Assembly (NCBI GenBank): GCA_947447895.1
Contig: CANFLM010000008.1
Coordinates: 1 to 56,965 of the forward strand
Direction: 5' to 3'
Source: Hyphomicrobiales bacterium
GTDB lineage: Bacteria; Pseudomonadota; Alphaproteobacteria; Rhizobiales; Beijerinckiaceae
DNA: 56,965 nucleotides
Shown: in pieces, positions 1-8,470 of the stretch
Layout of the letters: each line of letters opens with the position of its first letter
How positions within the stretch are numbered: position 1 is the stretch's first letter
Position numbers and translations under genes: made by a program
Notes under the pieces: generated by a model
Database searches by the model: none
Told to the model about the DNA's origin: nothing
The model's input: the letters and a program-made list of their open reading frames with translations, nothing else

Positions 1-1422
1 AATGGCGCAGGCCAGACCGACGGGCAAAGCCTGTCTGGCACCGTCGGCCAATCCGTCGCGGCACAGGATCAGGGTTTCGCGCCCGCCTTTGGAGAACAGG
101 TTGACGACGATCAGAATGACCACAAGAGCGATGATGATCCCGATGCCATAATAGAAGAACGAGGCCGATAACAGTCCCAACCCGATCCAGAACACCACAC
201 GGGCGGCTTCAGAGCCGAAGCCCATGGCAAAGGCACCGCCAAGGATCATGATCACGGTCAGCGCCAGCCCGACCGAACCGGCAAACAGCGGCGTAAAGCC
301 GTCCATCAGTAGATAGACCAGTACCGCCAAAGGCAAAGCCAGGTGCCATTGGCGTTTGATGGCGGCAAGCGGGCTCGGCAATTCCGAACGGGCCATGCCC
401 ATGAGATGGTGTTTGCCCGCCTCCAGATGCACCATCCAGAAGGCGGAAGCGAAGTAGAGTATGGCCGGGATAATGGCGGCTTTGACAATCTCGGAATAGG
501 GAACGCCGATATTTTCGGCCATGATAAAGGCCACCGCGCCCATGACCGGCGGCATGATCTGCCCGCCCATCGAGGCCGTGGCCTCAACCCCGCCCGCGAA
601 GGAGGAGGAATAGCCGAACCGCTTCATCAGCGGAATAGTGAATTGCCCCGTGGTCACCACATTGGCGACGCCTGAACCGGAAATCGTCCCCATCAGGGCC
701 GAGGAAATCACCGCCACTTTGGCCGCCCCGCCGCGCGCCGCCCCGACCAGTCCCAAAGCGACATCGTTGAACAGTTGGATCATGCCCGCGCGCTCGAGAA
801 AGGCACCGAACAGGATGAACAGAAAGATATAGGTGGCGGAGACGCCGGTCGGGGTGGCGTAAATCCCCTCGGTGCCGAAGCCCATATGCTCCACCACCTG
901 TTCAAGGCTGAAACCGCGATGGTCGAGCGGGCGCGGCAGATAGCGGCCGAACAGGGCATAGGCGATGAACACCAGACAGATGATCGGCAAAGCCGGTCCC
1001 ATCAAACGCCATGCGACAATAAACAGCACCACCAGATTGATCATCCCGACAGCCAGATCGAGATGGCTCAAATCGCCGGAATTATTGACCAGATCAATGT
1101 AGAAGACCCATTGATACAGTCCTGCCCCGAAACCCAGCAGGCCGAGGGTCCAGCCGATCACCCGACTCATCGGATGGCTGGAGCGGTGGTTGCCGATCAG
1201 CACCGAGGCCACCAGCACCAGAAAGCCCACATGCATCGCCCGCAAGACCTGCGTCGGCAGAATGGCATAGACCGAGGTGGCAATCTGGAAGGTCGAAAAG
1301 GCCAGCGCGATCCAGAACAGCGCAGCGCCGGAACGGCCAAGCCCCCAGCCTGCCGGCAGATTATGCTCGATATCCAGCTCGGTCACTGTTGTCGTAGGCA
1401 TATGCGGGTTCGGTGTGGTCAT
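1..1422 (-). CDS. TRAP transporter fused permease, TAXI type (3' end cut by window edge)
   Basis: The reading frame starts at the ATG at 1422 and runs off the left edge, so only the first 474 codons are present. Residues are mostly hydrophobic with many membrane segments. A glycine-rich stretch (GTISGSGVANVVTTG, then ATASMGGQIMPP) is the hallmark of the large DctM-like domain of TRAP permeases. A further set of helices precedes it, as in the fused 4TM/12TM permeases that work with TAXI binding proteins. The binding-protein gene lies immediately upstream on the same strand (81 bp gap), so the two form one uptake system in the inner membrane driven by an ion gradient. The substrate cannot be read from sequence; TAXI systems are known for dicarboxylates and glutamate. 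Confidence 0.9.
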   Translation of the reverse strand, partial: MTTPNPHMPTTTVTELDIEHNLPAGWGLGRSGAALFWIALAFSTFQIATSVYAILPTQVLRAMHVGFLVLVASVLIGNHRSSHPMSRVIGWTLGLLGFGAGLYQWVFYIDLVNNSGDLSHLDLAVGMINLVVLFIVAWRLMGPALPIICLVFIAYALFGRYLPRPLDHRGFSLEQVVEHMGFGTEGIYATPTGVSATYIFLFILFGAFLERAGMIQLFNDVALGLVGAARGGAAKVAVISSALMGTISGSGVANVVTTGQFTIPLMKRFGYSSSFAGGVEATASMGGQIMPPVMGAVAFIMAENIGVPYSEIVKAAIIPAILYFASAFWMVHLEAGKHHLMGMARSELPSPLAAIKRQWHLALPLAVLVYLLMDGFTPLFAGSVGLALTVIMILGGAFAMGFGSEAARVVFWIGLGLLSASFFYYGIGIIIALVVILIVVNLFSKGGRETLILCRDGLADGARQALPVGLACAI

Positions 1423-1503
1423 CTTGGCTATTCCTGACGGGTCTTTCTGGCAAGCTTGGATCTGGGGCGCTGGGTCTGTGGTCCTGCGCCAGGGAGGGGC
1501 GTC

Positions 1504-2457
1504 TTAGCGGACCATCCCCTTTTCCCGGAAGAATTTTTCTGCGCCCGGATGCAGTGGCACCGGCATGCCCTCAAGGGCTTTGTCGAGCCGGATATCCTTG
1601 CCGGCACTGTGGGAGGCGGCCAGATCGGGCAGATTGTCGAAGATCGACTTGGTCATGCCATAGACCAGATCATTGGGCAGATCGGAACGGGTCACCAGAT
1701 AGTTGACCACAGCCGCGCCTGCCACGTCCGTGGTCTGGCCGGTATAGGTATTGGCGGGCACTGTGGCTTTGACATAGGGCGCGCCGATTTTATCGACGAC
1801 ACTGGCGGGAATTTCCACCACGACGATCTCAACCGAGGACGCCAGATCGCGGATCGCTGCGACACCAAGGCCGGCCGACTGCAATGTCGCATCCAGCTGG
1901 CGGTTTTTCATCAATTCGACCGATTCACCGAAGGGCAGATATTCAACCTTGCCGAGGTCCTTGTAGCTCAAGCCCGCCGCCGTCAGAATCGCGCGGGTGT
2001 TGAGCTCGGTGCCCGATTTGGGCGCGCCGACCGACAGGCGCTTGCCCTTCAGATCTGCCAGCGTCTTGATGCCGGATTCCTTGGTGGCGACTACCTGGAT
2101 GTAATTGGGATAGATGGCGGCGATGCCGCGCAGCTTGTCCAGCTTGGTCTTGAAACCGGCTTCTTCATTGCCATCGCGGGCAAAGGCCAGACTGTCTCCG
2201 AGGGTAAAAGCGATTTCACCTTTGCCGGCATTCAGCAGCACCAGATTTTCGACCGAACCTTTGGTGGCCTGAACCGAGGGGCGGGTGCCGGGGATCTTGT
2301 CCGAAAACACTTTCGCCAACGCAACACCCATCGGATAGTAGACACCCGATGTGCCGCCTGTCAGCACGTTCAGAAACTCATCGGCTTTAGCTGTCTGAGG
2401 TTGTGTGAAAGCCAGTGTCAAAGCCACAGCCAGACCGGCGCGCAATGTCGAGAACAT
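1504..2457 (-). CDS. TAXI family TRAP transporter solute-binding protein
   Basis: A 317-residue periplasmic binding protein. The N-terminus is a signal peptide ending near AKADE, followed by the typical TAXI opening FLNVLTGGTSGVYYPMGVAL and the motif VQATKGSVENL. I place the start at 2457 because a GGGGGA Shine-Dalgarno sequence lies 7 nt upstream; an in-frame ATG at 2484 would add nine charged or polar residues before the signal peptide. The gene precedes the fused TRAP permease and is divergent from gamma-glutamyltranspeptidase, sharing a control region of about 150 bp. A glutamate-like ligand is an attractive inference because GGT releases glutamate in the periplasm, but the sequence does not prove it. 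Confidence 0.9.
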   Translation of the reverse strand: MFSTLRAGLAVALTLAFTQPQTAKADEFLNVLTGGTSGVYYPMGVALAKVFSDKIPGTRPSVQATKGSVENLVLLNAGKGEIAFTLGDSLAFARDGNEEAGFKTKLDKLRGIAAIYPNYIQVVATKESGIKTLADLKGKRLSVGAPKSGTELNTRAILTAAGLSYKDLGKVEYLPFGESVELMKNRQLDATLQSAGLGVAAIRDLASSVEIVVVEIPASVVDKIGAPYVKATVPANTYTGQTTDVAGAAVVNYLVTRSDLPNDLVYGMTKSIFDNLPDLAASHSAGKDIRLDKALEGMPVPLHPGAEKFFREKGMVR

Positions 2458-2605
2458 AGCAGAATCCCCCATATATTTGTTCATTTCTTATCATTGATGA
2501 TGACAGCCCAAAAGGAAAGGGGGCAAGGGTGATTTCGCTCTTGTTTCGGTTGCATTCCCTTGTCACACTGTTGCTTTGAAGCACCTCATGATTAGGCGAT
2601 CGACC

Positions 2606-4354
2606 ATGGACATGATGAATTGCAAACGGCTTTGTCTGGCTTTGTCCCTCAGCCTTTATGGCATGCAGTTTCCCGTTGCGGTTCTCGCGCAGCAGGCCGC
2701 CCCGATCATTGCCGATCAATACCGCCAGCAGCCTGTCATTGCCGCCCGTGGCATGGTGGTGTCACAGGAGGCACAGGCCAGCCGGATCGGTGTCGATATT
2801 CTCAAAAAAGGCGGCAATGCCGTCGATGCGGCGGTGGCTGTCGGCTTTGCTTTGGCGGTGACCCTGCCAAGGGCGGGCAATATCGGTGGCGGCGGTTTCA
2901 TGCTTGTGCATCTGGCCAAGGACCGCCAGACCCATGCGATCGACTATCGGGAAACCGCACCGGCCAGCGCCAGCCGCGACATGTTCCTTGATGCGCAGGG
3001 CAATGCCGACACCAGAAAATCGCGCGACAGCGGTCTCGCGGTCGGCGTTCCCGGCACTGTGGCGGGATTGGAACTGGCCTTCAAGACCCATGGATCGGGC
3101 AAAGTCAGCTGGTCCGAGGTGCTGGCTCCCGCCGTTGCCTTGGCCAAGAATGGAATTGTGGTTGAAGAGGATCTGGCCGACAGCCTGCCGCAGGCCCAAA
3201 AGCGGCTGGCGCAATATCCATCCAGTGCCAAAATCTTTCTCAAAGCCGATCTGTCGCCCTTGGCACAGGGCGAGCGTCTGGTTCAATCCGATCTGGCGCA
3301 GACGTTGGAACTGATTGCCGCTCGCGGCTCGGCCGGTTTCTATCGCGGCGAGGTCGCCCAAAAACTGTCAGCGGCGGTCTCGACAGCCGGCGGGACGATG
3401 ACGGATGAGGATCTCGCCACCTATCAGCCGGTCATCCGCAAACCTGTGACGGGCATTTATCAGGGCCTGCAGATCGCGTCGATGCCGCCCCCTTCCTCGG
3501 GCGGGGTGCATGTGATCGAAATTCTCAACATGCTGGAAGCCCTGAAACTGCCGCCATCCGCAGCCCCCGATGCCGAGAGATTGCATCTGTTCGCCGAGGC
3601 CATGAAAATCGCCTATGCCGACCGTTCGGAATATCTCGGTGACCCGGATTTTGTGACAGTGCCGGTCGCAGCCCTGACCTCGAAACGCTATGCGCAAGCC
3701 CGGATCAAGGAGATCGATCCCGCCAAAGCCCGTCCCGCCCGCGAGATCAAGCCGGGCCAGTTGGCTCCTTACGAGAGTGACCAGACCACCCATTATTCGA
3801 TCATGGATGCCGAGGGCAATGCGGTCGCCAACACCTATACGCTGAATTTCTCCTACGGGCTGGGGCTGGTGGCCGAAGGCACCGGCGTGATGCTCAATAA
3901 CGAACTGGATGACTTTGCCGCCAAAGCCGGTGTGCCCAATGCGTTCGGGCTGGTCGGAGGCGATGCCAATGCTCCGGCCCCGCGCAAACGTCCTCTGTCC
4001 TCGATGAGCCCGACGATCCTGCTGGATCAGGGCAAGGTCGTGATGGTGACGGGCAGTCCGGGAGGGTCGCGCATCATTTCGACCGTGCTGAATGTCGTCA
4101 CCAATATTGTCGATCACAAAATGGGTGTGATGGAGGCTGTTACGGCGCCCCGCCTGCACCATCAATGGCTGCCAGACGAATTGCGTGTCGAGCGTGGTCT
4201 GTCACCCGATACCGCGAAATTGCTGGAGGCCAAGGGACATAAAATTGTGGTGGGGGCGGCATCCGGATCGGCCCACACGATCCTCGTCACCCCACGCGGT
4301 CTGGAAGGCGCAGGTGATCAACGCCAGCGCGGCACTTTGGCTGCAGGGTATTAG
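2606..4354 (+). CDS. ggt: gamma-glutamyltranspeptidase
   Basis: Periplasmic enzyme that cleaves the gamma-glutamyl bond of glutathione and related peptides or transfers the glutamyl group. It is made as one chain that cuts itself into large and small subunits. The small subunit begins at the TTHYS motif, whose first threonine (about residue 394) is the catalytic nucleophile. Downstream are LNNELDDF, RKRPLSSMSPTI and TGSPGGSRI, all family hallmarks, and the protein ends in the usual AAGY. Residues 1-30 form a signal peptide ending VLAQQ. Starts are possible at 2576 (TTG), 2588 and 2606; I chose 2606 because an AGG-rich site sits 9 nt upstream and it gives the most compact signal peptide. Length (582 aa) is normal. 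Divergent from the TAXI transporter. Confidence 0.96.
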   Translation: MDMMNCKRLCLALSLSLYGMQFPVAVLAQQAAPIIADQYRQQPVIAARGMVVSQEAQASRIGVDILKKGGNAVDAAVAVGFALAVTLPRAGNIGGGGFMLVHLAKDRQTHAIDYRETAPASASRDMFLDAQGNADTRKSRDSGLAVGVPGTVAGLELAFKTHGSGKVSWSEVLAPAVALAKNGIVVEEDLADSLPQAQKRLAQYPSSAKIFLKADLSPLAQGERLVQSDLAQTLELIAARGSAGFYRGEVAQKLSAAVSTAGGTMTDEDLATYQPVIRKPVTGIYQGLQIASMPPPSSGGVHVIEILNMLEALKLPPSAAPDAERLHLFAEAMKIAYADRSEYLGDPDFVTVPVAALTSKRYAQARIKEIDPAKARPAREIKPGQLAPYESDQTTHYSIMDAEGNAVANTYTLNFSYGLGLVAEGTGVMLNNELDDFAAKAGVPNAFGLVGGDANAPAPRKRPLSSMSPTILLDQGKVVMVTGSPGGSRIISTVLNVVTNIVDHKMGVMEAVTAPRLHHQWLPDELRVERGLSPDTAKLLEAKGHKIVVGAASGSAHTILVTPRGLEGAGDQRQRGTLAAGY

Positions 4355-4433
4355 GGCCAAGAGGAAACATCTACCCGGCTTGAGCACGGATTCTGCCGCT
4401 CCCAAAGCTCATCAGGTCCATCGGGATTTTGGC

Positions 4434-4619
4434 TCAGGAAATGATGTTAACTGCAGAATTCAGCTTCGTGCCGATGGATGTCATCAAATTGGACAGTTGA
4501 ACTTTTAAGATTGAGGACATCAAAGACACGGTTGCAATGATCAGCAAAAATACCAATGCGAATTCAACAGTCAATTGCCCCTTCTCATCAAATATAAAAC
4601 GTGACATAAACGCTTTCAT
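4434..4619 (-). CDS. Flp/Fap-type pilin, orphan
   Basis: A 61-residue protein with the layout of a Flp (type IVb) prepilin: a short positive leader, a glycine (residue 14), then QLTVEF with glutamate at +5 and phenylalanine at +6 from the expected prepilin peptidase cut, followed by a single hydrophobic helix and a polar tail rich in Ser and Asn. These are the features recognised by TadV/CpaA prepilin peptidases. No tad/cpa secretion genes are present in the window, so any assembly machinery must lie elsewhere. The upstream DNA is much more AT-rich than the surroundings. It could also be a non-assembled pseudopilin. The call rests on the motif and size rather than a long alignment. Confidence 0.72.
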   Translation of the reverse strand: MKAFMSRFIFDEKGQLTVEFALVFLLIIATVSLMSSILKVQLSNLMTSIGTKLNSAVNIIS

Positions 4620-4915
4620 GATTTTTCTATTTACCTTTTGTTTTTTAAATTAAATATAAAATATTTACATTGAATTTTTAAATGTCATTTTTAATGTTAT
4701 TTATAATAAATTCAGGAAATTATATAAATTTCCAATTACATCCCAAATTTTGAGAATTAATATACAGAATTTAAATAAATTTGAAAGGTCCTTGAATGAA
4801 AAAATGTTGCGGTGATAAGTCTGTTTTTTTCTAATGCTTCCTATCGATCCTTAACCGAAAAAGCATTTGATACAGGCCTGCTCTCTTGGAGCCCCTATCG
4901 AGACAACAAGCGGAT
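4620..4915. other. AT-rich gene-free region upstream of the pilin
   Basis: No coding frame with family features is visible. From about 4620 to 4850 the DNA is strikingly AT-rich, with long runs of A and T and many TTTAAA/AAATTT steps, unlike the GC-rich flanks. It holds the presumed promoter of the pilin gene (read leftwards) and the 3' flank of the ABC ATPase gene that ends at 4916. No clear factor-independent terminator is seen. Confidence 0.6.
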
Positions 4916-6538
4916 TTACCGCTTGGTAAAATCATGCCCCGGTGCGGCATCGAACAGTGCTTTGGTATAGGTGTGCTGCGGATTGGCAAACAGGGTGCGG
5001 GTGGCACCTTCTTCCACGACCTTGCCTTTTTGCATGACCATGATGCGGTCACAGATTTGAGCGGCCACACGCAGGTCGTGGGTGATAAACAGCAAGGCCA
5101 GATCGAAGCGTTTGCGCACATCATCCAGCAAGGCCAGGACTTGCGCTTGCACAGAGACATCCAGCGCCGAGACAGCCTCGTCGGCGATCAGCACATGCGG
5201 TTGCATGGCCAAAGCGCGTGCGATGGAGATGCGCTGGCGTTGCCCGCCTGAAAACTGGTGCGGAAACCGTGACAATGCGTCGGGCGACAGGCCGACAAGC
5301 CCCATCAGGTCGCGGGCGCGGCTGAGGGCCTCGTTTTCCGACAGACCGAAATTCATCGGGCCCTCGATGATGGATTGGCCCACGGTGCGGCGAGGATTGA
5401 GCGAGCGGAACGGATCCTGAAAGATCACCTGCACATGGCGGCGATGCGGCCTTAGTGTCTTTTCCGGCAAATGGGCAATATCGAGACCATCGAGCAGGAT
5501 TTGTCCTTCGCTGGGATCAATCAGCCGGGCGATGCAGCGCGCGACGGTGGATTTGCCGGAACCCGATTCACCCACAACCCCGAGAGTTTCGCCGCGCCGG
5601 AGTATCAGATTGACCTGATCGGCCGCTTTGACAACGCGCTCTTTGTCCAGAAAGCCGCCGGTGCCCTGATAGGTTTTACCCAGATTGATGGTTTGCAAGG
5701 CGACAGGACCGCTGACAGGCTCTCGGTGCGGGGGCACAAGGCTGGGCACCGAGGCGATCAGCATTTGTGTATAGGGTCTTTTGGGAGCCAGAAGCACCTC
5801 GTCGCGCGTACCGCTTTCTACCAGATTGCCGTGCTGCATCACCACGACGCGGTCGGCAATATCGGCCACCACGCCGAAATCATGGGTGATGAACAGCACG
5901 CCGGTGCCGCGCCGTTCCTGCATTTCCTTGATCAGTTTCAGGATTTGCGCCTGTGTTGTGACATCCAGTGCGGTGGTCGGTTCGTCGGCGATCAGCAAAG
6001 CGGGGTCGAGGATCAGGGCCTGCGCGATCATGATGCGTTGTCTTTGCCCGCCCGAAAGCTGGTGCGGATAGCAATCGATCATGCGTTCGACGTCGGGCAA
6101 GTGCACGGCTTGCATCATCTCCAGCACCCGCGCACGCTGCTCCGCCGCAGTGAGATCGGTATGGATGGCCAGCATTTCGGCGATCTGGTCACCCACCGTC
6201 AGCACCGGGTTGAGGGCGGTCATCGGTTCCTGAAAGATCATCGCCATGCGGGTGCCACGCCATTCGCGCAGGCGGTCGGGCGAGGCCTTCAGGACATCCT
6301 CACCTTGCAGTGCGATGGTGCCACGCTCGGCTACCAACTGCCCTTTGGGCAGCAGGCCCATGATGGCCTGGGCGGTCACGGATTTGCCCGAACCGGATTC
6401 TCCCACCACGCAGACGATTTCGCCGGGCTGGATGGTCAGGGACAGGTCGATGACCGCGTGGCGACGGTCACCGCTGCTGGGCAGGGCCACCGAGAGATGG
6501 CTGATCTCGAGAACGGGCTGTGTGCTGGCTTCGGTCAT
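4916..6538 (-). CDS. Peptide/nickel-type ABC transporter, fused double ATP-binding protein (DppD-DppF fusion)
   Basis: A 540-residue cytoplasmic ATPase with two complete ABC domains in tandem. Each has a Walker A motif (GESGSGKS), an LSGGQ or FSGGQ signature (HQLSGGQRQR and HQFSGGQRQR) and a Walker B ending DEPTTALDV or DEAVSALDV. The first half resembles DppD/OppD, the second DppF/OppF, the usual fusion in alphaproteobacterial dipeptide, glutathione or nickel importers. I chose the ATG at 6538, 4 nt after the upstream permease stop; a longer frame to 6601 would overlap that permease. It is the last gene of a four-gene operon (binding protein, two permeases, ATPase). Confidence 0.95.
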   Translation of the reverse strand: MTEASTQPVLEISHLSVALPSSGDRRHAVIDLSLTIQPGEIVCVVGESGSGKSVTAQAIMGLLPKGQLVAERGTIALQGEDVLKASPDRLREWRGTRMAMIFQEPMTALNPVLTVGDQIAEMLAIHTDLTAAEQRARVLEMMQAVHLPDVERMIDCYPHQLSGGQRQRIMIAQALILDPALLIADEPTTALDVTTQAQILKLIKEMQERRGTGVLFITHDFGVVADIADRVVVMQHGNLVESGTRDEVLLAPKRPYTQMLIASVPSLVPPHREPVSGPVALQTINLGKTYQGTGGFLDKERVVKAADQVNLILRRGETLGVVGESGSGKSTVARCIARLIDPSEGQILLDGLDIAHLPEKTLRPHRRHVQVIFQDPFRSLNPRRTVGQSIIEGPMNFGLSENEALSRARDLMGLVGLSPDALSRFPHQFSGGQRQRISIARALAMQPHVLIADEAVSALDVSVQAQVLALLDDVRKRFDLALLFITHDLRVAAQICDRIMVMQKGKVVEEGATRTLFANPQHTYTKALFDAAPGHDFTKR

Positions 6539-6542
6539 GACA

Positions 6543-7424
6543 TCACATCCGTTTGGCGATTTTGGGATCGAGGCGGTCGCGCAAGCCGTCGCCCAGGACA
6601 TTGACCGCCAGAATGGCCACCGCCAGAGTGCAGCCGGGGATCAGCACGATCCATGGCGCAATCGGGAAGACAATGCGGCCTTCGGCCATCATATTGCCCC
6701 AGGAGGGGATTTCGGGCGGGGTGCCTGCTCCCAGAAACGACAGCAGCGCTTCTGTCAGCATGGCCGAAGCCGCCACATAGGTGGCCTGGACGATCAGCGG
6801 CGGCACGCAATTGGGTAGAATATGCCGCCACAGGATCAGGGGCACCGGCGTGCCAACTGCAATGGCGGCTTCCACATAGGGCTCTTCCCGGACCGTCAGC
6901 ACAATCGAGCGCACCAGCCGCACCACGCGGGGAATTTCGGGGATCATGATGGCGACCGTTACCGTCAGGAAGCTGGCTCCCGACACCGAGACCAGCCCGA
7001 TGGCCAGCAAAATGCCGGGGATCGACATCAGCCCGTCCATGATCCGCATGATCACCGCATCGAAGGCGCGCAGATAGCCCGAAACCATCCCGATCAGCAG
7101 ACCGATCGAAATGCTCATCACGGCCACCACACTGCCGACCATCAGCGACACGCGCGCCCCATACAGGGCTCTGGTCCAGAGATCGCGTCCCAGTTGGTCG
7201 CCGCCAAACCAGGCTTGCGCGGAGGGCGGGGCCATGCGCCGCAGCACGCCGATCTTGCGCGGATCAACCGTGCCGAGATAGGGCGCAAACAGGGCTGCCA
7301 ATACCAGCACCAGCAGGATCACCGCCGACAGCATCATCAAGGGATTGTGCCGGAACAGGTCCATCAGGGCGCGCCCACGCGATGGCCGATCCGCAACGGG
7401 GGAGGGAGAAGCCGTCAAGCTCAA
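6543..7424 (-). CDS. Peptide/nickel-type ABC transporter permease (DppC-like)
   Basis: A 293-residue inner-membrane permease. The N-terminal region RHNPLMMLSAVILLVLVLAA is the OppC_N segment, followed by a loop with LGTDxLGRDxxSR-like residues (here GGDQLGRDLWTRALYGARVS). The EAA coupling motif appears around VEAAIAVGTPVPLILWRHILPN, where it contacts the ATPase. Its start overlaps the stop of the preceding permease by 4 bp (ATGA), so the two are translationally coupled. The heterodimer with the DppB-like partner forms the channel. The substrate is not determined by this subunit. Confidence 0.94.
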   Translation of the reverse strand: MSLTASPSPVADRPSRGRALMDLFRHNPLMMLSAVILLVLVLAALFAPYLGTVDPRKIGVLRRMAPPSAQAWFGGDQLGRDLWTRALYGARVSLMVGSVVAVMSISIGLLIGMVSGYLRAFDAVIMRIMDGLMSIPGILLAIGLVSVSGASFLTVTVAIMIPEIPRVVRLVRSIVLTVREEPYVEAAIAVGTPVPLILWRHILPNCVPPLIVQATYVAASAMLTEALLSFLGAGTPPEIPSWGNMMAEGRIVFPIAPWIVLIPGCTLAVAILAVNVLGDGLRDRLDPKIAKRM

Positions 7425-8362
7425 TAGCGTATCCTCGGATCAAGCATTGTATAGGCAATGTCGATCAGCATGTTGATGATGATATAGGTAAACGAGAAAA
7501 CAAGGATAAGTCCTTGGATAATCGGATAATCACGCCGCAGGATTGCATCGACCACCAGCCGCCCCAACCCCGGTATATTGAACACGGTTTCGGTCACGAC
7601 CGCCCCTCCGATCAGCAAGGCGATGCCGATGCCGATGATGGTGGCAATCGGCACGGCGGCATTTTTGAGGGCGTGGCGGAACAGCACCTTGCGTTCGACC
7701 TGTCCTTTGGCCCGCGCCGTCCGGATATAATCCTCGCCCAGCACTTCAAGCACGCTGGCGCGGGTGATGCGGGTGACCAGGGCGATATAGATCATGCCCA
7801 AAGTGATGGTGGGCATCACGATGGTGCTGGCAAAACCCAAGGGGTCGGTAAACGGACTTTTATAGCCCTGGGTCGGCAGCCATTTGAGGGTCAGGCCGAA
7901 TTGATAGATCAGCAGATAGCCCAGCACAAAGACGGGGAAGGAAAAGCCCAGCACCGAAAACATCATGATCAGCCGGTCGGTCCATGTTCCGGCCCGCCAT
8001 GCGGCCCAGACGCCGAGCGGAACAGCCACCGAGACCGAGAAGATCACCGTGGTGAGGGTCAGCATCATGGTCGGCTCCAGACGCTGGCCGATCAGCGTGG
8101 ACACCGGCATATTGGTGAAAATGGATGTGCCGAGATCGCCTTGCAGGATGTGCACGATCCAGGTGACAAACTGTTCGTGGATCGGCAAATCCAGCCCCAG
8201 ACTGGCGCGGATCCGCGCAATCTGTTCGGCGGTGGCCTGGTCGCCGGCAATTACGACCGCGGGATCACCGGGAGTGAGCCGCAGCATCGCAAAAATCACG
8301 ACCGCGACAATCAGCATCACCGGAACGGTCGAGGCAACGCGCCGCAGTATGAACAACCACAT
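7421..8362 (-). CDS. Peptide/nickel-type ABC transporter permease (DppB-like)
   Basis: A 313-residue inner-membrane permease opening with FILRRVASTVPVMLIVAVV, typical of the DppB/OppB/GsiC group. The binding-protein-dependent transport motif lies near YIRTARAKGQVERKVLFRHA, and the C-terminus ends YTMLDPRIRY, a common DppB ending. The ATG at 8362 has a clear AAGGA site upstream. A GC-rich stem-loop in the gap separates it from the binding-protein gene, which could lower permease expression relative to the binding protein. It overlaps the next permease by 4 bp. Confidence 0.95.
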   Translation of the reverse strand: MWLFILRRVASTVPVMLIVAVVIFAMLRLTPGDPAVVIAGDQATAEQIARIRASLGLDLPIHEQFVTWIVHILQGDLGTSIFTNMPVSTLIGQRLEPTMMLTLTTVIFSVSVAVPLGVWAAWRAGTWTDRLIMMFSVLGFSFPVFVLGYLLIYQFGLTLKWLPTQGYKSPFTDPLGFASTIVMPTITLGMIYIALVTRITRASVLEVLGEDYIRTARAKGQVERKVLFRHALKNAAVPIATIIGIGIALLIGGAVVTETVFNIPGLGRLVVDAILRRDYPIIQGLILVFSFTYIIINMLIDIAYTMLDPRIRY

Positions 8363-8420
8363 AGCGTTATTCCTTGCTTAAAGAGGCCGTCCACCTTGGC
8401 TCGACAGCCAGCAGAAGCGC

Positions 8421-8445
8421 GCTTTCGGGGGAGGCCCCCGAAAGC
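8421..8445 (-). other. Intercistronic stem-loop between binding protein and permease genes
   Basis: A perfect inverted repeat: GCTTTCGGGGG, a 3-nt loop, then CCCCCGAAAGC. It sits in the 108-bp gap between the binding-protein stop (8471) and the permease start (8362). No T-run follows it, so it is more likely an mRNA-stabilising or processing hairpin than a full terminator. Such elements commonly let the binding protein be made in excess over the membrane subunits; here that role is inferred. Confidence 0.6.
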
Positions 8446-8470
8446 ATCAAAGCGGGGCAGGGATGGGCGA

